DNA of 64,000 bases, from positions 3,342,828 to 3,406,827 of the forward strand of contig JASKMD010000004.1 in NCBI GenBank assembly GCA_030144725.1. Reading direction: 5' to 3'. The notes under the pieces are model-generated. The model had not been told where the DNA came from. It did no database searches and saw nothing but the letters and a program-made list of their open reading frames with translations. The position numbers and the translations under genes are program-made. The stretch comes from Haematococcus lacustris (taxonomy: Eukaryota > Chlorophyta > Chlorophyceae > Chlamydomonadales > Haematococcaceae). Of this stretch, positions 1 through 10,503 are shown one piece after another. The first letter of the stretch is position 1. Each line of letters opens with the position of its first letter.

Positions 1-126
1 CAAAAGGGCGGGGCAGGGTTGGGGCAGGGTGGGGCGGGGCAGGGTGGGGCGGGGCAGGGTTGGGGCAGGGTGGGGCAGGGTGGGGCAAGGCAGTGCAGTT
101 CTAGGGAAGGGAAGGGAAGGGAAGGG
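1..126. repeat. G-rich simple repeat in cyclase intron
   Basis: Degenerate tandem GGGGCAGGGT-type units followed by AAGGG units fill the start of the window. They end shortly before a splice acceptor at 152-154, so they lie in an intron of the cyclase gene. Confidence 0.7.
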
Positions 127-154
127 CACTGACCTGCTGCCGTACTGCCTGCAG

Positions 155-3100
155 GAGTCCACGTGCATCCCTGGCCGCATCCAGGTGTCAGCCGCCACTG
201 CCCGCCTGCTGCCGTGCCAGCCACTGAAGCCCACTGGGGGCATCCAAGTCAAGGGCCAGGTGAGCCCGCTCAGTTGGTCAAGCAGTTATTGAAGTGTGAT
301 GGGGGTTTGTCCTGGGGGAAGGAGGGGGTCCTCCAGGCCAGCCGGCGTGGCTTCACTGTCTGCTTCCCCCCAAGCCTTACCACCTGCTGCTGCAGCCTCC
401 TGTCCCCCTTTTGCTACGTGCTGAGCAACAAGTCCATCTGTTAATGGCTGCAGCAGGTCCATGCTGCAGTTGCTGCCACACACATGCATGTCCAAGTCAT
501 CGTGCTCAGCCATGCGCTATGTCCTTGCGCCACAGGGGGTAATGCAGACATACCTGCTGGAGGAGCATGCTGTGGTCGGCCCCCGAGACTCAACCGTATG
601 GGCGGCAGCACCCTGGCGGTGCCCTTCAGCCGTGCCAGTCACACGCCCGTTGGCAGACGCAGCTGAGGACGGGCTCAGCTCCTCACTGCAGCTGCTCGGA
701 GCTGCTGTCCAGGTTGCTGCGAGCTTCAGTGCAGGGGGCAGGGCCAAGGGCGGCTCACACAGATGCTCTCTTGACCGGTAAGCCAGGCACCCAAACACAC
801 CTCCTCCGCACCCAGCTTGGTTCTAAAGTAATAACTGAAACTGGGTGTTCGTGGTCGATGTCGACCTGGTCGACCCCAGCAGCATGGGGTCCACGAGCAG
901 GCACTCTACCCATGCATGCACTGCCACATGAGCCACCCAGGCTGCCAACCATTGGCTTCAAACCCAACCCCTGTCACCCAGCTTGTGTCTGAGGTTGGAA
1001 TCAAAGCTGGGTGTGAAGGCAGTGGGTGGCAGCCTGGGGGCTTCTATGGCAGTGCAGTTCTGACCTGTCACCCTCAGCCTTCATACCCTCTAGTTGTGAC
1101 ATCAGCCTGAGCTTCAGTCCGCGCATGGAGGTTCTCACACTGGGGAGTGTTCGAGGTGTTGAAGTGGCTGGCTTCAGACCCAGCTACAGTTGCCACCCAC
1201 TGGCTTAACACCAGCCCTTCACACTTAGCTTGGGTTACAACTGAAGCTGGTTGATACTTACGCCTGCAGCTGGGTATGGAGCCAGGCACCTGAGCACACT
1301 TTAATCCCCACACCTGCATCATTGCGCAGTCTGCCCAGTACAGTCATGCACAGTCTGCCTGGTCTCAGTTGTACCTGCACAGCAGCAGCAGCAGTAGCAG
1401 CACTGGTGGCTATGGGTGTCAATAGACTGCCCATGGCACGTGACAGTCAGCTCGTGTGCTGCCCCATGGCTCAAAAACGCCCAGAGCAGTATGTGGAGGT
1501 GGAAGTGGCGGGCAGAGCAGAAAGAAATGGTGCTAACAGAGCCGCTGGCTTGCCGTCTGGCAGGCAGCAGACCTCCCCCTCACTCTGCCGTTCATGGAGT
1601 TGGAGACGGCAGGCAGGGCTTTGTATGCCCCCCAGGCCCCCCAGGCCTCCTAGCCTCAACCCACACATGCCACACATCACATGGACAAGGGACTCATGCA
1701 TGCATCATTACATACCTTCCTTCCATGGTCATTATATGATTTCAGCGGTTCTTAATGCTGGAAGACGTGTTTCAAACGCTTTGTTGTTCACAGCCTGAGT
1801 CGCTGATTTGCTGGCCAGCTGCTGACAGCTGAGGCACATCCACACCGGCTGGTAGGGATACAAAGAAGCTTACAATAGTACCACTGCGAGCTAAAACGCC
1901 ACTCAGCGGCGATATAGATGTGATGGCCTTACTTTGGATAATCATATGCAAACAATGACGGTACTGTAGCATGATGTGTTACACCTGGACTGTGTGACCT
2001 GCGCAGGGGTGTCCTAGGTGACGCAGAGGCCAAGATGCATCCTTGCACAGGCTCCTCCCGCCCGCTGCGGGTGCAGCAGCCTCCTCCAGCTCATGCAGTG
2101 GCCGGCAGCAGACCTCTCCCTCACTCTGCTCGCTTGCCAACTCTGCCCGTGCTGGCCCAGGCCTCCCGCGCCCTCGCCGTCACCCAGGAGCTGGGTAGAC
2201 GCAGATCGGCGCAACCAGGACAGGCGGAGCAGGCGGAGCAGGCGGAGCAGGCGGCAGCAACTGCCCTCGGGCCTGTGTTGCTGCAGCTCGGCCTGGAGGA
2301 GGAGGTGCAGTGGAGCTCAGGGCAGCAGGGCGTCGAGCCAGGCTCCATGCTGCAGCTTCAGTTGGGAGGGGCCCTGGCGCATGCCCCCTCCAGCCCCACA
2401 GCTCCTGCAGTGACCGGCCTGCCTACCACCTTGCCGCCACAGGTCACGGCTAGGATCCTCACTGGCTCCCAGCGGCCACTGTCACACTTGTCACACCCGT
2501 CGCACCCACAGCTGGTGGAGCTCAGTGGCGTGGGTGCTGTACAACCCAGTCCTTGCATGGAAAAGCACAGTGTGTCTGCACATGAGCTGCTGCAGCCTGG
2601 GCAGAGGGTCACGTTCACACTAGCTGCAGGGGTCAGTTCCTGCCTGTCGTCCCAAGATGAAAATGCACATCGCGCTACCAAGCCACCAAGCGCCCATGCT
2701 CCTGCCGCCACTGTCCTCCCTGCGCCGGCTCTCCGACCACCCATCGTCAAGCAGTGTACCTCCACCACCCCTCCCGCGCCACACACCCCTCCAGCCGCTG
2801 CCTCCACGTCTTCCCTCCTGGTGAGGTGCTAATGGCATGGGCAACCAGCTGTAGCGACACCAGCTCTCTGCACATGATGGCCAGAGGCTGCTCAGCAGCC
2901 CCTGAGCCCCTGCTCAGCAGCCTCTAGCAGACCTGCCGGGCAGTGGGGTGTGTGCATGTCCCTCAGCATCTGGTCTGAACCATGCTGTGAGCCTCGGTCT
3001 ACCACGCAGGTGGGCGGCTGTGTACCGCCAGCGATGGGCGCCTTGCACCAGCCCCCTGCTGGCCGCCTGCAGCATACCACTGGCTTTGAGCCTGCGAGTG

Positions 3101-4360
3101 TTATGGGGAGGCCTGACCCCACCACCTCCCTGCCCGACAGCGCTCCTTCCTGGACCGCAACAGCGTCACAGCAACAGGAAGTGGCACAGGCTATGCTGCA
3201 AGCCATGTCATCAGAGGCGTCCCATTCCCTGCGGTTGGACCCTTGTCCACACCGCCCGAGCATACGTCGCTCCACTACACACAAGTGGGACGGGGCAGCT
3301 GGCTTGGAGCATCCTGCCTTCCACAGCCTCTTCCACTCCAAGACCACTTTGATGCAGCATGCCGGCGCCTCAACCTCGCTGACGCCCACTCCCCAGCCTG
3401 CAGTCCAGGAGGGGCGTGGTCCTGTCTCAGGCTCTGCCAGCATGTCAGGCACAGAGACTGGGCTGTCCAGCTACGCAGCCGGCCTGAAGCTGCTGCAGCA
3501 GGCGCAGCAGCAGTTGGCGCCAGCCACCGCCTCGACAAGTGTGGGGGGTGCAATGCCGGACAGCAAGGGCAGGCAGCCAGCTAGAGGTGGTCGGCGTGCT
3601 CTGAAGTCGTCAAGGTGAGGGCCTGGCCCTGGAACGCTGCCAGAGCTGCTGGCACACACTTGGGTGCGCCATGCATGTCAGGCTGCATGTCCTTGGTCGT
3701 TCCATGTGGACAAGCCCTGGCGCATGGGTGGCTAGCGTGTGCCTTTGCGTGACCAGCCTGTCGGAACCACCCTGGCTGAGGCGGTGCAGGGTTGAGTGAC
3801 CAGGTGTGACCGACCACAGTAATCAGGTGTGACTGCCAGGCTTTCATCCCGTCAGGTTTGACACCTCAAGATGTAGGTAAGCTCGCAAGGGTTCGAACAG
3901 GGTTTGCATGGCCATGTCTTGATCTCCTCCTTACCCGTACCCTTGACAAGCACCTACACACTACACTGCGCTGATGTCTGCCCCTGCATGTCTGTGCCAT
4001 GCCATGTCAATGCCAATGCCGTGCCACCAGGTTCCGATAGGGTGGTACCCTGCCGCTGCCAGTGGCATGTAGCGGTGTTGAGCAGCGGAAGGCCTGCCAC
4101 TGCCTGTGGCATGCACACAGAGAGGTGTTTCTAGTCTGGTGGCTATGATGGCGGAGCTGGCGTTGCCTGCCTGCAGGACCTTCAAGATCACCAGTACCTC
4201 CACACCCTGCGTCTTCCCCCAGGGCGCCCCAGACCTGCGTGCAGCCTTGTACGGAGCGCAAGCCGTCGCCAGTGCTCCTGATGCTGCCGCTAACACGCCA
4301 CATCGTATTTCCATGGTGGCCAGTGAAAGCTCTGATGCCGGCACCGCAACGCCCTTGTGA
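155..4360 (+). CDS. Class III adenylate/guanylate cyclase, C-terminal part (5' end outside window)
   Basis: Five exons join in phase: 155-259, 536-777, 2,007-2,820, 3,010-3,614 and 4,177-4,360 (1,950 nt, 649 residues plus stop). Donors are GTGAGC, GTAAGC, GTGAGG and GTGAGG. Residues 1-35 (ESTCIPGRIQVSAATARLL, then GGIQVKGQ) and the next exon (GVMQTYLLEE) match the end of the class III cyclase fold, where families read EST..PGRIQVS...RGGI.VKGKG.MQTYLL. Such domains make cAMP or cGMP from ATP or GTP. The metal-binding and substrate-specifying residues lie upstream, outside the window, so the nucleotide cannot be assigned. The remaining 530 or so residues are Ser/Pro/Gln/Ala-rich without a recognised domain; long low-complexity tails are common in algal cyclases. 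The tail is assigned to this gene only by phase and splice-site agreement. Confidence 0.72.
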
Positions 4361-5996
4361 CCTCACAGCTGCACTGGCAGGGTGCTTGAGGCCGCATGCC
4401 GCCACCCACCGACAAAAGGTATGAGCAGTCCAGCCATCCAGGACCAACCACAACAACCAATACAACTGTGGGTGCAACGTGCATGAAAGTCCAAAAGCAT
4501 GCCATGCACTTGGAGACTGAACAGCTTGGCAGGCCACCCACCTACCTACATACTGGGCTCAATGCCAAGCATTCCATCAGCATCTCCCAAAGCACCTAAG
4601 TTAAATGTGTACAGAGTACTTCATTTGGATTATGCACAAGAAACAGCATGGGCTGTTGCTTGTGGGTGGAGCGCCTTGTGAAGCTCCAGGTTTGGGCCAA
4701 GCTCCATGAACTCACTGGGGTCGTGGCGGTCTGTGACCTGCTGGCCAGGCCGCCAGCACGGCTGGAACGCAGGCAGTAAACGTAAGCATTGTTTGTCACA
4801 AGAGCCTACCAACGCACTCATGGCCTTGTCAGTATGCAGAAACAGCTAGGTGTCACAGCTTGTGCCAATGGAGGTTGTATGGGGCCTCAATGCTTTGGGA
4901 CTATATGGTCTAGGTGTACCCGGAACACAGAAGTGAGGCGGGCACAACCCAGTAGTGCTCCACAGCTTCCTTACTCTCCTCCTTGGGCAGCGGCAGCCAG
5001 CCAGCGCACCAGCGTGCAGGGGGCCAGGGGAAGGTGTGCATGAGGCTGCTGCAAGAGCATGGCATGACCTGGCATGGCTGCATGGGCCCTGACCTCCGTG
5101 GCAGTGAGTGCCAGGCAAACCCTGTGGAGGCCAGGGGATGGGATGTCTGGTCTGTGGGTCTAGCCATTTACCCATTCATCACACAGCAGCAGGGCCCTAA
5201 GCCACCAGCCCTGAGGTTTGCGACCCTGAGGTGCGAGCACGCCGCCATCCCCACCATGCCCTGTGTGGCCCTATTGTTGGTGATACTGGCAGTGTGTGCA
5301 CCAGTGTGGCTTCAGTACTGGGTGGGTCCATGGGAAAGTGGCAGAGCGCTTACTGGCTGTGCTTCTCAGGCGGTGCATGGGAGATGGCTAGGGCTAGAGG
5401 TAATAGGCGGACTGTTGCAACGAACCTGTAGTAGCTCTTGCTGTCTATTGGCTGTGCGCTGGCTGTGCGGCAACCTTGCATCAATTGGGAAGGGATATGG
5501 AGCCTGCTTGTCTCTTGTGGAGCACTTTTAACTTGTTTGATGTCATTGGCCACAGTTGAAGCGAGGGAGCAGTGGCAGGGGATACCTTTACTAGTTGTTG
5601 GGGAACGAGGCAATAAACAGATGAAGTGCAACAGCATGTAGGGGCCAATAGTATGTGTTTCTCTTGCTCGTGCAATGACAAGGGTTGGTGGTTAGTAATG
5701 GCAGGGCTGGGCGTGTGCCTCATACTAAAGAACGCGGTTGATGTCTCGGCTCCTGGAATGGCTGAAGGTTGTAAGCAATGCATGTGACTGCCTGCGAGTC
5801 GGCAGGGAGTTAAGTGGTGGAGGTGGAGGGGTACAGTTATGTCCCTTGGTAGGGATGTTCGGCCGCAATCCCTCTCGGCTGGTAGGCGGTTGTCTGGTCG
5901 GTTGAACTGCGCACCATAACAACACGTGCACCGCAAAGAGAAGAAGGGGAAGATTACGCCAATAAACACCAGCGTACAGTAAGGGAGGAGCTACCC
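4361..5996. other. Intergenic, no supported feature
   Basis: Between the cyclase stop and the first transposon terminus I see no exon chain, RNA gene or clear repeat. Open frames here are short and carry no recognisable motif. Confidence 0.5.
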
Positions 5997-6128
5997 TCAG
6001 GAGTCCCCAACATGGGGTTGGTAATCTTCATGCAAGTACTCGCTACAGAGTGCACCGATTTCGATAGCGTTTGTTGCATTGGCACCTGCGAATTACTCCG
6101 CATCTACTGGCAAGCGGCGCGTTAATCC

Positions 6129-6467
6129 TTGCATCAGAGTCCATGCCGGCGCAAGCGAGCGCAGACACACCTCAGCTGCTCACTATTGATTGTTCTAGTT
6201 GTGAGTAGCGGCACCAATGAGCGAACTGCGCTTGGCATCGAGCCTGAAGTACAATCAATGTTCAGCCCGCCAGGCTTGCTCCGCGAGCCTTTCATGGGTG
6301 CAGGCGGCGTCGGAAGACCGTCGAGGGGCAATTTACTGATCGACATTGCAAGAAACGCGGAGAATGTGCGTCTCTCTCTCGCCAGTCACACAGGAAAAGG
6401 GACCCCCATCCACAAAGTAGTATGTTGTGAGCTGACCAATGCGACTTTTCAGACTTTCGATCAATAA
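6129..6467 (+). CDS. 112-codon frame conserved near the 5' end of the element family
   Basis: Starts MHQSPCRRKR and ends FQTFDQ. The copy at 26,066-26,404 has the same length, start and stop position with no frame-breaking indel; the copy at 44,104-44,310 begins identically but stops after 68 codons. This could be a first transposase exon or a small accessory protein with a basic N-terminus. About three quarters of the residues agree between the two long copies, which is no more than neutral drift would give, so coding status is uncertain. No domain is recognised. Confidence 0.3.
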   Translation: MHQSPCRRKRAQTHLSCSLLIVLVVSSGTNERTALGIEPEVQSMFSPPGLLREPFMGAGGVGRPSRGNLLIDIARNAENVRLSLASHTGKGTPIHKVVCCELTNATFQTFDQ

Positions 6468-6633
6468 CTCTGTTCCTTACTCAACGTCACAGCTGCTGGA
6501 GAAGAAAGCACGTCATTTCATTGAGTAGGCTTGTGGGAACATACTTTGGCGTGACCTAACTTTGCCTTGCAGTGCTGACTAGCCCAACCGGACCAACCCC
6601 TTGCAGCCCCCTTGTCCCTCACTAGGGCCACCA

Positions 6634-6707
6634 TTTGAGCCGGATCAGAAGTACCTACTAGCAGCCACTAGCAGCCACTAGCAGCCACTAACTAGATCCG
6701 ACTCAAA
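6634..6707. repeat. Imperfect hairpin with three tandem 10-mers
   Basis: TTTGAGCCGGATC (6,634-6,646) and GATCCGACTCAAA (6,695-6,707) are inverted with one mismatch. Between them ACTAGCAGCC is repeated three times in tandem. The structure lies between the Fanzor 3' block and the left edge of the insert. Confidence 0.7.
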
Positions 6708-6743
6708 CAGTGTGGCTGTGTGGAGTAAACCCAGTGTACATGG

Positions 6744-6864
6744 CACATGAGCCGCCTACCACCTACATGATTGCCTGACCCGAGGGCTATGCAGTAGAGT
6801 TGGCATGACAAAACATGCACTAATTGTAAGCTGATGACAGCTCAGATGGGGGGGGGGGCACACA
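6744..6864 (-). ncRNA. Candidate Fanzor guide-RNA scaffold / 3' flank (copy A)
   Basis: The block downstream of the Fz-A stop codon matches 62,436-62,548, downstream of the Fz-B stop, with few changes: CCTACCACCTACAT, then TTGCCTGACCCG, then AGAGTTGGCATGACA, then GTAAGCTGATGACAGCTC on the plus strand. Similarity stops abruptly at CCTACCACC. In TnpB and Fanzor systems the guide RNA scaffold comes from the element end next to the gene's 3' side, so this block is the obvious candidate. It could also simply be a 3' UTR. Confidence 0.35.
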
Positions 6865-7598
6865 TTAATGTGCCTCAACTGCCAGCTGCTGCTGCTGCTG
6901 GGCCTGGGATGGCTTGTCTCGCAGCCGCTTGTAGCCATGCTCAGGGTACTCCTTGCCCTTGGCTGGCAGAGCTCCCTGGTCTGGCCACCAGCACAGCTCA
7001 AGTGGGCGCCACCTGCTCTCCCCAATGCGCTGCATGTTCAGCGCTGCATTGCAGTCCCTGTCCAGCCACCTGCCTGGCTGTGGGGCTGGCTTGGCTTTGG
7101 CAGCCTTGCCTTTGGCCTTGCCCTTGGTGGGCTCAGCTGCCGGCTTGCTGCGCTTGGCTGGAGGGGGAGTGCTGGGCCCTGGCTCCACGGCTGCTGGCTG
7201 TGTGGCTGCCTGGCTGCTGCGTGGGGGTTGTGGGGGCTTTCGGGGGGCCACTACTGGGCACCACATCAGGCCCCGCACATCAGGCCCCGCCCTCAGGGAC
7301 CTTGATGACCTGCAGCCAAGCCGGAGGTTGCCATTTTGACAGGCCAAGACAAAGGCGGGGTCAACACAAACAGTGCGGGGACACATAAGGCGGGGACACG
7401 GACCTGACGCCTGCTCGTTGCCCAGCCATCCCGTCGCTCTTGGCGTTGCTTGCCTTGGGCGGAACGAGACACTGCAATGGAACCAACAGGAGCGACGGGT
7501 TATCACACAGCGCGTAGCCCACAGTAGCCCACAGTCGGCTAGGGGCACGCACCTTTCTGTTTCTTTCCCGGGTCCTTCTTGTGCTTCTTCTTAGCCAT
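6865..7598 (-). pseudogene. Fanzor-like (TnpB-family) nuclease, internally deleted copy Fz-A
   Basis: A first exon (7,598-7,553) encodes MAKKKHKKDPGKKQK, a lysine-rich start resembling a nuclear localisation signal, and ends at a GTGCGT donor. A second exon after TTCCATTGCAG (about 7,470-7,313) fits in phase. The last exon encodes RGLMWCPVV, a basic low-complexity linker, then WLDRDCNAALNMQRIG and WRPLELCWWP, ending at 6,865. The DRD.NAALN motif is RuvC-III of TnpB/Fanzor proteins. The central half with RuvC-I and the second catalytic motif, present in the copy at 62.5-64 kb, is missing, so this copy cannot be an active nuclease. It lies inside element 1 in opposite orientation to the transposase. 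Confidence 0.7.
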
Positions 7599-7739
7599 CA
7601 CGCGATGCGCATTAAGACTGCCGGTGGCCTCTGCAAGCAACTTGGGTTTCCCGTTGAAAATACACGGTTGTGTGACGCTGCCATAGGACACTGCAATGGG
7701 ACACTGCAATGGGTCTGAAGCTGAGGCTGAAGCACCACC

Positions 7740-8330
7740 CCCTTGCAGCCCCACCCACTCCCACCCCCTCCCACCCCCTCCCAGCCCCAGCCCCGCCCTC
7801 CCACCCCTCCCACCCCATCCCACCCCCTTCCAGCCCCAGCCCCGCCCTCCCAGCCCCTCCCACCCCCAGCCCACCCCCTCCCACCCCCTCCCAGCCCCTC
7901 CCAGCCCCAGCGCCGCCCTCCCAGCCCCCTCCCAGCCCCTCCCAGCCCCAGCCTAGAAGCACAGCTGCCCGGAACCCTTCCAACCCCCCCCCACCCCCTC
8001 CCAGCCCTCTCCCACCCCTTCCCACTCCGGACCGTGCCCCCCTCGCACACCCTTGCACCCCCTTGCACCCTCTTGCAGCCCCACCCACTCCCCAGCCCTG
8101 CATAGCCTTTCTATCTCCTCCTACCCCCTCCCAACCCCAGCCCCGCCTCCCCCCCCCCCCCCTCACCCCTCCCAGCCCCCTCATTGCCCTCCCATCCCTG
8201 CTAACCCCTCCCAACCTCAGCCCTGCCCTCCCCCCACACCACCACCCCCTCCCAAGCCCCCCATTGCCCTCCCTCCCTCCCTCCCTTCGCCCCCTCCCAA
8301 TCCCATCCCTAGCAACTCCTGCCCACCCCA
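7740..8330. repeat. Pyrimidine-rich degenerate tandem repeat (CCCTCCCACCCC/CCCAGCCCC)
   Basis: Nearly pure C/T-rich DNA on the plus strand with recurring CCCTCCCAGCCCC and CCCTCCCACCCC units. The same tract precedes the coiled-coil exon in the copy at 25,450-25,930 (as purines) and, shortened, at 43,725-43,830. It is a conserved component of the element family just 5' of exon 1 and has strong triplex and G-quadruplex potential. Confidence 0.85.
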
Positions 8331-8767
8331 ATGGCGCCCAGCCGGCGGCGAGCTCATATCTGCACAGCCCTAACGGCCTGAAAGCCACAGCAAGGAGGGC
8401 TAACGACATTGCCCAGGAGGTGCAGGCCGAGAATGAGATGCTGATGACTGAGGCTGAATTGCATCAAGCCATTGAGGAGGTCCTTGCTGCCAAAATGCAC
8501 GACCTCGAGGAGAAGCACCAGCACCTACAGGCAGCACACAGGCAGCTGAGATTGGATAACGAGGCTCTTGAGGCAGTCATCGAGCAGTGCAACCTGGCTA
8601 TTACAATTGCAAGGCGTGATGTGCACCGCCTAGAGGCCCAGCTGTGCAAGTTTATACTGCGGCGACTATCCCTGACTGTTTGCAGGGGCTACTGGGCCAC
8701 GTCGGTCGCGTCGGTCGGTCGCGGCGAGGCCCGCATGAGCAATACACGCATGAATTTGAATGTTTAG
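8331..8767 (+). pseudogene. Transposase coiled-coil exon of element 1, truncated
   Basis: After the repeat the frame reads SPNGLKATARRANDIAQ, then AKMHDLEEKHQHLQAAHRQL and LEAVIEQCNLAITIARRDV, a heptad-rich segment of about 110 residues. In the copy at 24.4-25.4 kb the protein continues with KYQRRPQLTRKQRQQ; here it switches after RLEAQLCK straight into the 3' module, so the rest of the transposase has been deleted. The frame then runs into non-coding element sequence and stops at 8,767. Confidence 0.65.
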
Positions 8768-9242
8768 ATTTGAGCCGCCAGTGCGCTCAGCACAATGCAC
8801 GGGAATCAATGAAACACGCTTCACCCCGTAGCTGACAGAGTGCTCTATCCCGGGATGTGCGTAGCATGATTAGAGACCACGTGGCTGAGACGCGGCGTCG
8901 TTTTGATTACCAGGGGTAGGTTCTCTCTCAGTTGGTGTGCCTCCATTGCTAGCCCAGGCTCCTACAGCGCTTGCTCACACACACCCTGTTTGTCACGGCT
9001 TGCGTATACTACGGTGGGCGTATACTACAGCTACAGAGTTGTAAAGTACGCCCTACCTCAGCTACAGAGTTGTTAAGTACGAATGCTTCAGCGTCGCTTT
9101 TGGTGGCGGGCACGAACCTTCGTAAAGGGCGCCGCTGTGCACGCTCCCCTACCCGCATTGAAATACAAAACAATCAAATCCAAAATTGAAAAGGGTTTAA
9201 GGTGTCCAAGGCACTATAAGCCAGCACAAGTGATAGTCGAGC

Positions 9243-10503
9243 ATGCTGTCGTGCTGCTGGCGCTCAAGCAATGTAACGCAGCCACTGGTGCGCAAAAGCC
9301 CGGAAGCCACTGACATACAGCAGCTTCTCAACCCACTACAGGGCATACAGCAGGCAAACGTGCAAGAGAAGGACAATGAGTTGTGGGACGAATGTCTTGA
9401 TGCCTTAGAATGCGTCGAAAGCTTTGAGGAGCAAGAGGAAAGCGACGACGAAGTAGAGAATGCTGGAGTCCGGCAGTTAGCAAGCGAGACAACCCGGCAC
9501 AATATTGAGCGGAAGTTGCGGCAAGAGCGCCGCTTACAGCAGAAGAGGTGGGTCCAATACTTCACGCAGCGGGCATAGAGCGGGCGGAAGCAAATAGTTT
9601 TCCACACTGTGCAAAGCAGCTGTCCTACTCTACTGCAGGCTCGCTGAAGAGGTCAACGCTTGTCAACGCGCGAAGTCGCAGGGCATGCTGACCTTGGATC
9701 GCAAGCCGTCCCAACTCGTCTCCCGCAGCGGCCGATCCGCACTGTCTCACGGCATGCTGTTGGAAGCGTGCAGCCATTCAGTAGCCCACGAGCCTAGCCC
9801 CAGCGCTGATGTTGTCATGCAGCTGAGCCTCGCCAGCTTACCCAGCAAGCCCACAGTCGGGTACAAGGTCAGTTTCAGCAATGTGAGGCCTCGTGAGAGC
9901 TTAGCTGGGCGCTGGGAGACCTGTGGTTCTGAAACTGGGGTCTGCAGCGGGCCTGGGCCTTTGAGAGGATGCGTTAGTGCCGCCCAACTGGCCCTGCAGG
10001 GACAGCCACACCTCGTAGACAACCTGCAGCATGGGGTCCTGCCCCACCTAAGCAGGACACGGTCTGCAAGGTTCATCCCTGTCCTGGCAGGCCGTAGCTC
10101 TGTGGCGGGTGCAAGTGCCCCTGGTGCAGCACAAGGTGTTGGTGGGCTAGGGCCGCCACTGCACAGCCTGGGGCTACAGTCTGGCCCCAGGCAGTGGTCC
10201 AGGTCTGGGCTGGTGTACCCTCTTCCATACCCTTCCTCCTTAGCCAACATGTCACCATCATACTCGCACACCCAGCTTCAGCAACCTCACCCTGTGAAGA
10301 CAAATGCAAGGCCCGTGAGTGGCGGGGCCCTGCCCAGACGCTACCAATCAGGCCCCATGCAGGCACAGGAGAGCATGGGCACCCTGGAGCATGGTCCTGC
10401 ACAGGCCCTGCCACACCCTTCCCCACTCAAGGATGATGAGGACCGGGTGTGGCAGCAGGTCCTGCGGCTGAAGCAGGAATGGAGGGATGAGGCCGCGGGG
10501 TAG
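9243..10503 (+). CDS. Unrecognised low-complexity protein, short paralogue (P1)
   Basis: Exon 1 (9,243-9,547) ends RQERRLQQKR at a GTGGGT donor; exon 2 (9,639-10,503) follows CTACTGCAG and closes in phase (390 codons with stop). Exon 1 has an acidic patch (FEEQEESDDEVEN). Exon 2 opens RAKSQGMLTLD and contains SRTRSARFIPVLAG. The gene at 15,680-19,721 has the same RQ...ERRLQQKR splice junction, KSQGTLDL right after it, and TRSNRFIPVL, so the two are paralogues. P1 is about a third as long. It may end early or have another exon, since GTAGGC at the stop could serve as a donor. No function is assigned; the start codon is the first ATG in frame. Confidence 0.55.

Larger units (their letters stand above)
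6615..7737 (-). mobile_element. Fanzor-like cassette inserted in element 1
   Basis: Element 1 aligns with its relatives up to CCCTTGCAGCCCC near 6,611 and again from a CCCTTGCAGCCCC at about 7,740. The sequence between is absent from the other copies and carries a Fanzor-like gene fragment on the minus strand plus its 3' non-coding block. The short repeat at both edges could be a target duplication, but similar words recur in the adjacent pyrimidine tract, so its exact length is unsure. Confidence 0.6.
5997..8945 (+). mobile_element. hAT-like element 1, internally deleted, with nested Fanzor insert
   Basis: The left end TCAGGAGTCCCCAAC at 5,997 and the following 450 bp match the 5' ends of the copies at 26,536 (inverted) and 44,442 (inverted). 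The right part (8,650-8,930) matches the shared 3' module ending in GATTACCAGGGG; the last 20 bp are diverged, so the right edge is approximate. The coiled-coil exon is joined directly to the 3' module, with the RNase-H-like exon deleted. A Fanzor-like cassette sits at about 6,615-7,737. The 7 bp before the left end are GCTACCC; a weak match, GCTAGCC, lies just past the right end. Confidence 0.75.

Noticed and set aside
3885..3905. GGTTCGAAC resembling a tRNA B box
   Set aside because: No A box or foldable cloverleaf nearby.
7598..8409. Long Gly/Trp-rich minus-strand frames and Pro-rich plus-strand frames
   Set aside because: Generated by the pyrimidine/purine tandem tract of element 1.
8930..8960. 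GCTAGCC as the exact target duplication of element 1
   Set aside because: It differs from GCTACCC on the left and the right terminus is too diverged to fix the edge; mentioned only as a weak match.
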